NCBI GenBank assembly: GCA_035294305.1
Contig: DATGLD010000045.1
Span: 186,001 to 250,000 of the forward strand
Source: DASRBN01 sp035294305
Lineage (GTDB): Bacteria; Chloroflexota; Ktedonobacteria; Ktedonobacterales; Ktedonobacteraceae
DNA: 64,000 bases
Direction: 5' to 3'
Shown: positions 1 to 8,775 of the stretch, one piece after another
Layout of the letters: every line of letters begins with the position of its first letter
Numbering within the stretch: position 1 is the stretch's first letter
The notes under the pieces: generated by a model
Database searches by the model: none
Told to the model about the DNA's origin: nothing
The model's input: only the letters and a program-made list of their open reading frames with translations
Position numbers and translations under genes: made by a program

Positions 1-248
1 TAATACTCCTCCAGGATAAAACAGAAGCGCATAACGACAATCCCTCCAAATTGCATCTTGGCCTCGATACGTCTTGATCTGAGCATACCTGATCTTTAAA
101 GCATAGTATACAGGAAAATATGCTGAAAGAATAGGAAGTGGTTCACAAATTTTTCGGCAGCCCAACGCCAGATAATAAAATAGCCAGGGGCCACCAGCGA
201 TTGTATATTGTACGGCTTATGCGAATTTTTATAGCTATTTTACAGTAT
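1..248. other. Leading intergenic DNA, no gene seen
   Basis: No convincing reading frame, RNA gene or repeat is visible in the first 248 bases. The DNA is AT-rich and runs into the direct-repeat promoter region of the first gene. It may hold the upstream part of that promoter or the downstream end of a gene outside the window. Confidence 0.5.
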
Positions 249-330
249 TTAACGAAATTCAGAGCTTATTTAACACTCTCTTAACATTTATTTAATGTTC
301 TCTTAACAAAAGTAAGCCACACTATTTTAT
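249..330 (+). promoter_or_regulatory. Pho-box-like 11-bp direct repeats and promoter
   Basis: Four hexamers lie exactly 11 bp apart: TTAACA at 270, TTAACA at 281, TTAATG at 292 and TTAACA at 303. Less regular relatives occur at 249 (TTAACG) and 239 (TTTACA). Four TT(A/T/C)ACA units on an 11-bp period is the classic layout of the PhoP/PhoB box. The last unit could replace a -35 element, with an AT-rich TATTTTAT at 323-330 as the -10. The sequence pattern is direct observation; control by phosphate starvation is inference, strengthened by the phosphatase-like product of the next gene. Confidence 0.7.
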
Positions 331-434
331 GGGGGTAAGGAAGGATATGGTTCTCTTTTCTCGTGCTGGTAGCCCTTGTTGACTGTAACTTTTTTCGTTC
401 ATTCCTTCGCCGGATGAAAGTGAGGAGGCCATCG

Positions 435-3400
435 ATGTTTCGTCCTCATACACGCACTAAGGTTTTCATCGGTTCGACTAAAGGTAAAGTATTTTTGTTG
501 TTGATCTTTCTCACTGTGGTAGCGCTCGTCGGCTTTCAACTCGCCAATAACTTAGGTGCCGCTCATGCTGGTCAGGGAACCCGGCAACTCATTGATACGC
601 TGGGGGATAAGGATGATCTTCCAGTAGCGCCAACTGCGCCGATCACCTGTACGCGAGCGGGAACAGGTAAAGGCGTTGTCCAGGGGACTATTACGGATGC
701 GAACACGGGCAAACCGGTAGCCAATGCCTACATCGGCATCAGTCCTGGAACAGTCAATAGCTTTGCTTGCTACACCCATAGCAATGCAGACGGTACCTTT
801 GATTTCAACAAATTGGATCCTGGCACCTACAATCTCTCTGCCAGTCGCTGGACGGTCATGGGTACTGAGCCGCTCTACCGGGACAGTGAGGTATACCAGA
901 TACCTGTCGGGTCTGGCAAAGTGACTGTGAATGTTGCTCTCACACCCTTGCAGTCGCCGGGTTACCGTAGAATAGGCAGTAACGATGCCACGAATTTGAT
1001 CATCGTGGACATGGATGAGACCTATTTCAACTCCTGGTTCACCGACTACAACTCGGTAGCCAGCCCAAAGGTGACTCCCGCGATCCATGGTTTTGCGAAG
1101 CAGGCCGTGAATGCTCTCGAAGAATGGACCCAATACGGCTATTCGCCTATTGACCATTACCAGTTAGCCACCGGCGGCTTCCCCGTATGGCGCACTCCTG
1201 ACGGGCCGGCAAAGTATTGGACACAGCCCGACCCCAACCTGGATGTGAATCTCTGGTATAGCGGAGGGCCGAAGACTGCCGAGGAATTTGGGCAGGAATC
1301 CATCTTTGATGTCGCTAAGAGCTATGGCATGAACACTGCCGTTATCGGTGGCAACGATTACCCCTCAGGCCATATCACCGATGCCAACATTGACGAGATT
1401 AACCTGGCCAGCACGAACCCTTGCTCAACGCCGTCAGGTGAAATCAAAAAGATGGAGAACTTTATTAGCTCCAGTCTTAACAATTCCAACGGTTTCCTGC
1501 TGTACGCGCCCCTGACGCAGGCAGAGGGTTTCAATACCGAGAACACCAGTCCCGATGCCCCTCCACAGGTCTTCAGCTGCTCAAGTGAGAATGGCTGGGA
1601 TTATGCACAGGCCAGTATCTGGGATGACCAGGCTTTCGGTCAGTTATTGGACTTCCTCAAGAAAACGAAGCAAGGTTCGTCAACTCTCTACCAGGATACC
1701 GCGATCATCGTGACGGGTGACGAGGCAGAGAACGACATTACCAACTTCGATAACTTCTATCCTACGGGTCCGGGCGAACCTGGATTGGGTACCACTCGCC
1801 ATACGCCCTGGCTTATCGAAGGGCCAAATATCTACCAGGGCAAGGTCTATAAGGCACAGATGCGTATCGATGACACATCAGTAAACGCGATGGCAGCTTT
1901 GGGCCTACCTGCACCATATGATTCACGTGGTCACCTGATCCCACAGTTTTTCATTCATCAGCCGCAAGTGATGCAGCCACCTGTTCAGGGGCGTCAAAGC
2001 GTGGCTTTTGTACCCGGAAATGGCGGTGCTGGTGGATTCGATGCCCAATTTCTCAGCTCTCAAGAGCGTAATCTATTCCTGGCAGGGAACCCGAACCTGT
2101 TGCAGAGCCAGGGTTTCATTTCCTTGCTTGAAAATAATGTTGGCGGTTATACCACGACCATCTCGGCTCAGAACGAGAGTACTTCTCCCATCCAGTCAGG
2201 CACGATTACTGTTTATGACCGGCATGGTAATGTGGTTGTGACGAAGAAGCTCAACGCGCCCTTGATGCCCAACAGTGCCTGGGTCATTAATGCCGCGAAG
2301 TTGGGCCTGCCCGCTGGTTTTGCCGGTACAGCACTGCTTCAGGCCGATCAGCCGCTTGCCGTTGTCAGTAACGAGACATCGCCGAATGGCCCGACGCAGA
2401 GCATGGAGGGTTATTCAGCATTGGAAACAGGCTCCAGCCTCTATGCTCCGCTCGTGCTGAACGATGTCAATGGAGTCACCAGTCATCTATCCATCTCGAA
2501 TCTTTCACCCTGCCAGCAATGCGGGACAACGGTAACGGTAACATTCTATAACGCGAAGGGGCAGTCTGTGGCGCATACAGCCTCGCAGATCGCGCCTTTC
2601 GGGCAGCTTCGCGTCGATTCCGGCAAAGTTGGCTTACCGAAAGGGGCAACTGTTGATGCTATAATCACCAGCAATCCACCACAAGCGCTCGCGGCAACTA
2701 TCTACACACTAAGCGGCAAGGTGCGCTCATTTACATACAATGCGCTTTCGAACGGTGATCTCTCGTTGACCGATCCTCTGGTCGAAAACGCGGTTAGCGG
2801 GCAGAGTACCAGCCTCACGCTGGAAAATTCGGCTACCATGACCGACCACGTCACGATTACTTATCGCGATACAAGCGGCAAGGCGGTGACGACACAGAAC
2901 GTGACCGTTGTCGCGCGCGGCAGCGCAACTGAAACGGCATCAGGCGCTGGTTTACCTTCCGGCTTTACAGGCTCGGCAGTGATTACATCTGATCATAGAG
3001 TCGCTGTGATCTCGCAGGTAAGCAACGGCAAGTATGTAAGTGCGTTCAATGCCGTGCGCTCACTGGATTATACCTTGTATACCTCGGTGTACGAACCACA
3101 GGTACAGAATGCCGTGGGAGGTGTTACCAGTTCGGTGACCGTGACGAATACAGGTACGCAATCAACGACGGAACAGATTCAGTACTTCAATTATAACGGC
3201 GAGTCTGTTGGGAACACGCCGACGGCGACTCTCGCGCCCGGTGCATCCTATACATTCAACCAGGGAGATTCATCTTCAGGGCTGCCTGCCGGCTTTAAGG
3301 GCTCGGCGGTTGTGACTTCCAGCGCCTTTCAGCATTCCTCGGTCGTTGTAACATACAGCGGCAGTGAGGTGCGTAGCTACGATGGCAGCCAGGCGCAGAC

Positions 3401-3998
3401 GGGCCAGTTAGTCCTGACCATCGGCCAGTTGCGACAGAATTTCAGTTCATTCAATGGTCTGGTCGTGACAGTCGTTGGCGCGATTGTTACCCGCAGTTTC
3501 GGCCCAAACTGGTTTATTCAGGATAGTACCGGCGGCATTCGCGTTTACGTCGGAGGAGGCGCTGGCCAGCAGGACGGTGATATCGAAACCGTGACCGGCG
3601 TGCTGACCACGTATAGCGGTGAGCTTGAAATTGATCCGAGCAGCGCCAGTGATGTCATTAAAACCGGTACCGGTAAAATACCAGCGCCGCTAGTTGTGAC
3701 GACTCAGCAGATCGCGCAGTTGAAGTATAACTCTCCGATTGATGGCGAGCTGGTCACGATTCCGGTTTCCACAATCACCTCTTATAACCCGCCCTCGCTA
3801 GGGCTGACGGACAGCAGCGGTGTACAATGCAACGCTTACTTCGACTCCTATGCTCAGAAGAACATCGACCTGAGCAAATTCCATCAAGGTGAGAAGGTGG
3901 TGACGACCGGCGTACTGCAGTTGTTCGGCAATAATTACAAAACGTCTGTAGGCGAAATTGATCCACTGCTCACGTCGGATTTTGTGATGTACGGCTGA
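435..3998 (+). CDS. Secreted alkaline-phosphatase-like protein with Ig-like repeats and OB-like tail
   Basis: The start is set at ATG 435, six bases after GAGGAGG; a GTG at 363 would add 24 residues without such a site. The protein (about 1187 aa) has one N-terminal hydrophobic segment (VFLLLIFLTVVALVGF) as signal or anchor, then a carboxypeptidase-regulatory-like beta domain (GVVQGTITDANTGKPVANAY). A phosphoesterase domain follows, with NLIIVDMDE, DHYQLATGGFPVWR, FGQESIFDVA, VTGDEAEND and TRHTPWLIEGP, resembling the alkaline phosphatase superfamily. Next come four modules of about 108 residues, each ending near LPxGFxGSA (around nt 2307, 2634, 2950, 3281). The C-terminus resembles the OB-fold found in YhcR-type nucleases (WFIQDSTGGIRVYVGGG). 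Substrate unknown; extracellular phosphomonoester or diester cleavage is inferred. It heads the seven-gene run to 11848. Confidence 0.75.
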   Translation: MFRPHTRTKVFIGSTKGKVFLLLIFLTVVALVGFQLANNLGAAHAGQGTRQLIDTLGDKDDLPVAPTAPITCTRAGTGKGVVQGTITDANTGKPVANAYIGISPGTVNSFACYTHSNADGTFDFNKLDPGTYNLSASRWTVMGTEPLYRDSEVYQIPVGSGKVTVNVALTPLQSPGYRRIGSNDATNLIIVDMDETYFNSWFTDYNSVASPKVTPAIHGFAKQAVNALEEWTQYGYSPIDHYQLATGGFPVWRTPDGPAKYWTQPDPNLDVNLWYSGGPKTAEEFGQESIFDVAKSYGMNTAVIGGNDYPSGHITDANIDEINLASTNPCSTPSGEIKKMENFISSSLNNSNGFLLYAPLTQAEGFNTENTSPDAPPQVFSCSSENGWDYAQASIWDDQAFGQLLDFLKKTKQGSSTLYQDTAIIVTGDEAENDITNFDNFYPTGPGEPGLGTTRHTPWLIEGPNIYQGKVYKAQMRIDDTSVNAMAALGLPAPYDSRGHLIPQFFIHQPQVMQPPVQGRQSVAFVPGNGGAGGFDAQFLSSQERNLFLAGNPNLLQSQGFISLLENNVGGYTTTISAQNESTSPIQSGTITVYDRHGNVVVTKKLNAPLMPNSAWVINAAKLGLPAGFAGTALLQADQPLAVVSNETSPNGPTQSMEGYSALETGSSLYAPLVLNDVNGVTSHLSISNLSPCQQCGTTVTVTFYNAKGQSVAHTASQIAPFGQLRVDSGKVGLPKGATVDAIITSNPPQALAATIYTLSGKVRSFTYNALSNGDLSLTDPLVENAVSGQSTSLTLENSATMTDHVTITYRDTSGKAVTTQNVTVVARGSATETASGAGLPSGFTGSAVITSDHRVAVISQVSNGKYVSAFNAVRSLDYTLYTSVYEPQVQNAVGGVTSSVTVTNTGTQSTTEQIQYFNYNGESVGNTPTATLAPGASYTFNQGDSSSGLPAGFKGSAVVTSSAFQHSSVVVTYSGSEVRSYDGSQAQTGQLVLTIGQLRQNFSSFNGLVVTVVGAIVTRSFGPNWFIQDSTGGIRVYVGGGAGQQDGDIETVTGVLTTYSGELEIDPSSASDVIKTGTGKIPAPLVVTTQQIAQLKYNSPIDGELVTIPVSTITSYNPPSLGLTDSSGVQCNAYFDSYAQKNIDLSKFHQGEKVVTTGVLQLFGNNYKTSVGEIDPLLTSDFVMYG

Positions 3999-4030
3999 TG
4001 CATGCTGAAACTCATAGAGAGGTAACAGCT

Positions 4031-4084
4031 TTGCAACGGTTATAGCCTGGATTAGCAGGCGGATCCAGGCTATAACCGTTGCAA
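4031..4084. repeat. Perfect 20-bp inverted repeat (hairpin)
   Basis: Bases 4031-4050 are the exact reverse complement of 4065-4084, with a 14-base loop, 32 bases after the phosphoesterase stop. There is no T tract on either side. It could be a processing or attenuation hairpin between the first gene and the lipoprotein genes, or a weak bidirectional terminator. The right arm contains a TTG that could be misread as the start of the next gene. Confidence 0.8.
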
Positions 4085-4111
4085 GTAGCTCGATTCAGTG
4101 ACAGGCATGGT

Positions 4112-5332
4112 ATGTGGAAGGACTTGAAGACAAAGCACCGGATTACGCTGCTAGGGATCTGCTGCATAGTATTATTTCTGGTTCAGGGCTGTGGTTCCAC
4201 AGTCCGTCCCCAGACCAACGTTGTAATTGCGACTTCCTGGTTAGCTGCCAACCTGGATGGAAATGCATGGCCGACCATAGGACATGATGCGGCCCATACG
4301 GGTATGTATGTAGCTCAAAACCAGAAAAGTTTACCGGAATTGCATGGACATGTTGTATGGCAGCAGAATACGGGTGGTTCTGTCTTCTCGGCGCCGGTAC
4401 TGGCGAATGGAACTATTTACATCGGCTCGACGGGCGGGGATGTGCTGGCGCTGGATGCCTTAACCGGTGTAGTGCGCTGGAGACATGCCATAGGCCAATT
4501 TTTCAATGATTCTACCCCGGTAGTAGTGGGCCGCGTTGTCTTTGTGGCGGCCGAAAGCACGTGGATACTGGCGCTGGACGCAACAAGCGGCAAGCAACTC
4601 TGGGCCACAGACACGCATGAGGTGATTAAGGCGGCTCCCACGTATGCCGGTGGTATGGTACTTGTCAATGCCAGCACAACGACTTTGGCATTGGATGCGC
4701 GAACCGGTATGGTGCGGTGGCGCTTCCATGAACCAGGAGCGGGCTGGCCAACGACGGCGGCTCCAGCAGTGCAGGGCAACATGGTCTATGTAGTGCAGGG
4801 GACGAATCCGGTTGTCTATGCTCTGAACCTTGTCAATGGCCACATAGTATGGTCTTATAGGGTTGGCGAGCGCTTGATTTCCACACCGCTTGTGACGGAG
4901 CAGGATGTGATAGCAGGCACTTATGATGGCCATGTTATCGCTCTGGATAAGACGACCGGCCTGCTTCAATGGATGTATGACGTGAACGCTGCTTTGCCAC
5001 GTGGTATGCCAAGAGATGGCATTGCCGGGTCGCCCGCGGCGGCGAATGGGACTATCTTTATAGGCACCTACGATGGGGATATTCTTGCCATCAATGCCGG
5101 CGATGGGGGGCTGCTCTGGTCTCGTCTCATCGATGCGCCGGTGCTTGATGTGCCAGTTGTCGCGAGAGGCACGTTATATGTAAGTGGCGGCCAGGCGCTC
5201 TACGCGCTTAACGTAAAGCATGGAACTGTGGGATGGCGCCTTGCTTTAGGCGATGTGCGTAATGACCTCGCGTTAGGGACTGGCCGGCTCTATGTAGGTA
5301 CAGTACAGGGATTTATTTATGCGTTGGACTAG
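4112..5332 (+). CDS. PQQ-type beta-propeller lipoprotein 1
   Basis: ATG 4112 is preferred because the in-frame TTG at 4079 lies inside a hairpin. The product (406 aa) starts with a lipoprotein signal peptide ending LFLVQGC, so the mature protein should be lipid-anchored outside the membrane. The rest is a beta-propeller: repeats of the form ALDAxTGxxxW recur about eight times (VLALDALTGVVRW, ILALDATSGKQLW, VIALDKTTGLLQW). An opening WPTIGHDAAHTGMY matches the usual first strand of PQQ/BamB-like propellers. Dehydrogenase catalytic residues were not recognised, so a binding or scaffold role is more likely than quinoprotein catalysis. It overlaps the next gene and forms a pair with it. Confidence 0.85.
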   Translation: MWKDLKTKHRITLLGICCIVLFLVQGCGSTVRPQTNVVIATSWLAANLDGNAWPTIGHDAAHTGMYVAQNQKSLPELHGHVVWQQNTGGSVFSAPVLANGTIYIGSTGGDVLALDALTGVVRWRHAIGQFFNDSTPVVVGRVVFVAAESTWILALDATSGKQLWATDTHEVIKAAPTYAGGMVLVNASTTTLALDARTGMVRWRFHEPGAGWPTTAAPAVQGNMVYVVQGTNPVVYALNLVNGHIVWSYRVGERLISTPLVTEQDVIAGTYDGHVIALDKTTGLLQWMYDVNAALPRGMPRDGIAGSPAAANGTIFIGTYDGDILAINAGDGGLLWSRLIDAPVLDVPVVARGTLYVSGGQALYALNVKHGTVGWRLALGDVRNDLALGTGRLYVGTVQGFIYALD

Positions 5333-5339
5333 CGAGGCA

Positions 5340-6668
5340 ATGGGAGCCAAATCAGGGCGAAGCAGTAGTAAGCCTATGGCACAGTTGCTGGTCATTGGAA
5401 GCCTACTGGTCGCGATACTGCTTGCTGGTTGTTCATCTCCGTGGAATAGTAGCTCATCCACGGTTGTGCCTACGCCAACGCCGCAGTTTGCGGGTGGCGA
5501 ACCGGTATTGCCGCAACTGCAAAAGCTGTATCGCATGGCTCCGTTGCCGTCCGCCAGTGACATCGCTGCCACAAATCTATTCTGGTCGCTGGCCGGTCAC
5601 GATGCTGCCAATACCTTTGCCACGGCGGGTTCGCCCGTGCGGGGAGCGACACGCTGGTTTTTTCAGACCTCTGGTCCGGTGCTGGCATCACCTATCGTGG
5701 CTGGTGGGCTGGCGCTGGTCAATGGTGGAGATGGTGTACTGTATGCCATCGACAGCAGCACCGGAAATCTCAGGTGGCGCGTACCGGTCGGTGATGCGCT
5801 GGTTGCCGGTACTCCCGCGGTGGCGGAGGGCGTCGTCTACGTCGCGGCTCAGGGTCATGGATTAATGGCGCTCGATTTACAATCTGGCACGACACTATGG
5901 CAGGTTGACACACGTTTACCGGTGCGTGCGGCTCCCATTGTTGTCGGGTCCTTGCTCCTGGTTATGGCAGGCGCTAATGACCTGTTGTGCCTGGATCGAG
6001 CGACCGGAAAAGAATACTGGGAATTCAAATCAGAAGATGTGCTGAGCAATTTCTGGCCCAGCCAGGGATTTCCCGCGGTTACTATCGATGATGGTGGGCT
6101 GGTCTTCGCGGCTCTTGGCGCCTCAACGGAATTCAACGCCTTGAACCTGCGCACGGGCCGCAAAATGTGGGAGCAAACAGTGGATTCGCGGATGGTTGGT
6201 TCGCCCGTTTACGATGCATCGTTGGGTCTCGTCTTTGTCGCGACCTGGGCGGGTCATGTCTATGCGATGGATGCTCGCACAGGTGCCATTAAATGGCGCT
6301 TCAGTCTGCTGGGAGCGGGCAATATCGGAACGGGTTTTGCTTCTGGCCCGGCGCTCGCGAACGATACCCTTTTTATTGGCGACTATACGGGCCAGGTCAC
6401 AGCATTGGATGCTCATAGTGGTAAAAGACGCTGGATATACCAGGATCATGGATCGATAGTTGCGACTCCTGTTGTACGCTCGGTAAGCGGCACAGCAATG
6501 GATGTGTTTGTTACTAATCAGAACGGCATGCTCACCGCCCTCGACGCTAATGACGGGTCATTGGAATGGCATATCTACCTGGGAGAGTTGCGTTCAGCGC
6601 CGGTGCTGGTCAACGGTATGCTTTTTGTCGGTTCCGTCAGTGAACGTGGCCTATTTGCCCTAAATTAA
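5340..6668 (+). CDS. PQQ-type beta-propeller lipoprotein 2
   Basis: ATG 5340 follows GCGAGG; an in-frame ATG at 5319 would overlap the preceding gene by 14 bases and is the alternative. The 442-aa product has a lipoprotein signal peptide (VIGSLLVAILLAGC) and then a low-complexity linker. The propeller opens with WSLAGHDAANTFA and carries about eight blade motifs (LYAIDSSTGNLRW, LMALDLQSGTTLW, VYAMDARTGAIKW, LTALDANDGSLEW). It is a diverged tandem paralogue of the preceding gene. In a monoderm cell it cannot be BamB; a role as extracytoplasmic partner of the phosphoesterases or the FtsX permease is inferred from the operon only. Confidence 0.85.
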   Translation: MGAKSGRSSSKPMAQLLVIGSLLVAILLAGCSSPWNSSSSTVVPTPTPQFAGGEPVLPQLQKLYRMAPLPSASDIAATNLFWSLAGHDAANTFATAGSPVRGATRWFFQTSGPVLASPIVAGGLALVNGGDGVLYAIDSSTGNLRWRVPVGDALVAGTPAVAEGVVYVAAQGHGLMALDLQSGTTLWQVDTRLPVRAAPIVVGSLLLVMAGANDLLCLDRATGKEYWEFKSEDVLSNFWPSQGFPAVTIDDGGLVFAALGASTEFNALNLRTGRKMWEQTVDSRMVGSPVYDASLGLVFVATWAGHVYAMDARTGAIKWRFSLLGAGNIGTGFASGPALANDTLFIGDYTGQVTALDAHSGKRRWIYQDHGSIVATPVVRSVSGTAMDVFVTNQNGMLTALDANDGSLEWHIYLGELRSAPVLVNGMLFVGSVSERGLFALN

Positions 6669-6764
6669 GAGGACTTAACGGAAAACTTGCCCGGAGTCAG
6701 GTTTAGATTTGTAGTACTGATGATTGTGTAGTTTGATATAAAGCAGGATCAGGAGGAAGTCGCC

Positions 6765-7232
6765 TTGAAGTCTAAGCGCAATAATATCAATCTTCGTTTC
6801 GAGTTTCTTGGGGTGCTTATCGTCATCAGTATGTTTCTGCTCGTCGCTTGCGGGAACAATACTGGCTCGACCAGCACCGGCAGCGGTAGTACTACACGCT
6901 CGAGTACTGCTACTCCCACCGACCCGAATCATATTTCACTGGCCAGATTAATCGGCACGCCAACGGCGAAAATCACATCAGGGGCCAACTTTGAGGTAAC
7001 GGGCCAGGTAAAGAATCTGGATACCAAACAGCATGATATTCACCTGCAGGCCACGCTTAAGGACGCCAGCGGCAAAGTAGTGGGTACTGCTACGGGCCTG
7101 GCTGATAATGTGCCAGGAGGCGAGACGGATACATATATGCTGGATGGTACGCTTACCCAGCCTACCTGGTCAACCGTTTCCGTTGTCATCACCAAAGTCA
7201 CTGAGAATGTGGATGGTCAAGGTTCCGACTAA
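6765..7232 (+). CDS. Small FxLYD-like lipoprotein 1
   Basis: The start is TTG 6765, eight bases after AGGAGG (6751-6756). The 155-aa product has a lipobox signal peptide (SMFLLVACG), a Gly/Ser/Thr-rich linker and one beta-sandwich domain with FEVTGQVKNLDTKQHDIHLQ and GKVVGTATGLADNVPGGE. This is the pattern of FxLYD-type domains: one beta-sandwich unit ending in a polar tail. The cargo or partner is unknown. It overlaps the next gene by about 20 bases, so the two are probably translationally coupled. A second copy of the same family lies at 8776. Confidence 0.75.
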   Translation: MKSKRNNINLRFEFLGVLIVISMFLLVACGNNTGSTSTGSGSTTRSSTATPTDPNHISLARLIGTPTAKITSGANFEVTGQVKNLDTKQHDIHLQATLKDASGKVVGTATGLADNVPGGETDTYMLDGTLTQPTWSTVSVVITKVTENVDGQGSD

Positions 7233-8757
7233 TCTACAACCGGATAAGGTTTCGCCTGCCCCTGGCAAGCAGCGGCCTCACTCGAAATCGGTGTGGGCGG
7301 GCATAATGCTTGCACTGATTGTCATTATTATCGCTACGGTTGCGGGGGCGTTCGCTGTATGGCCACGCTCCTCACCGGTCGTTGTGTCGTTTCCCACTCC
7401 GACCCCAGTATTTGTTCCTAAAGTGGGTGATGTGGATGCCGGTGATCTGGATGATGGCGCGACCGTGGCGCTTGGAGCGATACCCTCGTTTCAGTTCAAA
7501 AGTGGTGGCTATACATTAAGCGGCGTGACAATTGATGCGCGGTCGAAACGCCCGGTCGGTGGTGTCTCAGTCTGGATTACGCTGCCGCCGGCTCTCGGCC
7601 AGCGTACCGCGCCGGAACTGCGTTCGGTATCGACACTGGCTGGCGAGTTTTCATTTCCCCATCTCGCAACGGGAAAGTACGACCTGGCGGCGGCGCGTTA
7701 TTATCTGCAAAATGGCAATGGGCAATTCATGTATCCGGAGGTGGTGCAAACACGAGTGGTGGTGCCCCAAAAATCTTCTTTGCGCCTATCGCTCCAGCCT
7801 CAACCTGCTCCAGGGAAGCGTTATCTGACGCCGGGAGTTGCTAAAAACCTGATTATCCTGGACATGAGCGGGATCTATGCCGACTCCTGGTTCGATGATC
7901 CTGCTCTGCAACTCGAGGCCAGTAACATGCGTGCGTTTGCTGCTTCCGGTGCTTCCGCTACAGAGGTGAATGCCCCCTATGGCTGGCATCCCGCCGATCA
8001 ATATGCTTTGCTCAGTGGCACTTATCCATCCTGGCGTGTCTATGATCCCTGGCCCAACGTGGTGCCGTGGGGCACTCCTGATGGCATAGACACTACATTC
8101 TGGTACAACTCGGATCCCACGGCTCTGAATTTTGGGCAGGAGAGCCTGTTCGATGTTGCCCTCGGTTATGGTATGAGTACAGCGGCGCTCGGTGGTCCCA
8201 GGTATGCTTTAAGCGATGTCAGTACGCGCGGTGTACAGACTACCCAGGTGGGATTGGTCTTCGATAGCGCCGGCTGGTTGGCGACTGCTCAGCATCTTAT
8301 TCAAAATATGGCAAGCAACCCCAACGGCTTTGTCTTCTATAGCGAATTGGACCCGCCCTTTGGCCCGGCGGGCGCGGCAGGCGCTATTCCCGATGCGCCC
8401 GGCGGCGCTTATGCACGCGCAATGCAAGCCGACGACGAATTATTGGGATTGTTACGCAACTGGCTGGCTAATGCGGGCCTGCTCTCCAACACTGTTATCC
8501 TGGTGACCGCTTCCGAAGCCCAGGTGAATGAGACTGCCTTTGATAATTATTACGGCATGGGACCACAGGGCGTTGGCAGCAGTCTACACGTTCCACTGGT
8601 GATCTCCGGTCCAGGAATCGCAAAAGGCATAATAGATCAGAATCCGGTTTCCAGCTTCGCGTTGGCGGCTACAGCCACACGCGCGCTATGTCTGCCTGCG
8701 CCCGCAAACGTCCGCGTGCAGGCTATTACATCGTTATTTAGCAATCACTGTGCTTGA
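7213..8757 (+). CDS. Membrane-anchored alkaline-phosphatase-like protein, paralogue 2
   Basis: ATG 7213 inside the end of the preceding gene gives 514 aa with a single N-terminal membrane anchor (IMLALIVIIIATVAGAFAV). A carboxypeptidase-regulatory-like beta domain follows (YTLSGVTIDARSKRPVGGV), then a phosphoesterase-like domain that lines up with the protein at 435: NLIILDMSG, DQYALLSGTYPSWR, FGQESLFDVALGYGM and SLHVPLVISGPG. It lacks the Ig-like repeats and OB tail. Where the first paralogue has VTGDEAEND this one has VTASEAQVN, so an acidic residue expected near the metal site is missing (Ser codon 8512-8514). It may be a binding protein or have altered catalysis. Confidence 0.7.
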   Translation: MVKVPTNLQPDKVSPAPGKQRPHSKSVWAGIMLALIVIIIATVAGAFAVWPRSSPVVVSFPTPTPVFVPKVGDVDAGDLDDGATVALGAIPSFQFKSGGYTLSGVTIDARSKRPVGGVSVWITLPPALGQRTAPELRSVSTLAGEFSFPHLATGKYDLAAARYYLQNGNGQFMYPEVVQTRVVVPQKSSLRLSLQPQPAPGKRYLTPGVAKNLIILDMSGIYADSWFDDPALQLEASNMRAFAASGASATEVNAPYGWHPADQYALLSGTYPSWRVYDPWPNVVPWGTPDGIDTTFWYNSDPTALNFGQESLFDVALGYGMSTAALGGPRYALSDVSTRGVQTTQVGLVFDSAGWLATAQHLIQNMASNPNGFVFYSELDPPFGPAGAAGAIPDAPGGAYARAMQADDELLGLLRNWLANAGLLSNTVILVTASEAQVNETAFDNYYGMGPQGVGSSLHVPLVISGPGIAKGIIDQNPVSSFALAATATRALCLPAPANVRVQAITSLFSNHCA

Positions 8758-8775
8758 GATGGATGGAATGCAATA

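Noticed and set aside
552..1157. 201-aa minus-strand frame inside the first phosphatase gene
   Set aside because: It is the antisense of a well-supported coding region with no domain or start signal of its own.
4079..5332. Long version of the first propeller lipoprotein starting at TTG 4079
   Set aside because: The TTG lies inside the right arm of the 20-bp hairpin with no ribosome-binding site; ATG 4112 gives a proper lipoprotein signal peptide.
4112..6668. BamB assembly factors
   Set aside because: The propellers resemble BamB in sequence repeats, but nothing else in the window suggests an outer membrane or Bam machinery.
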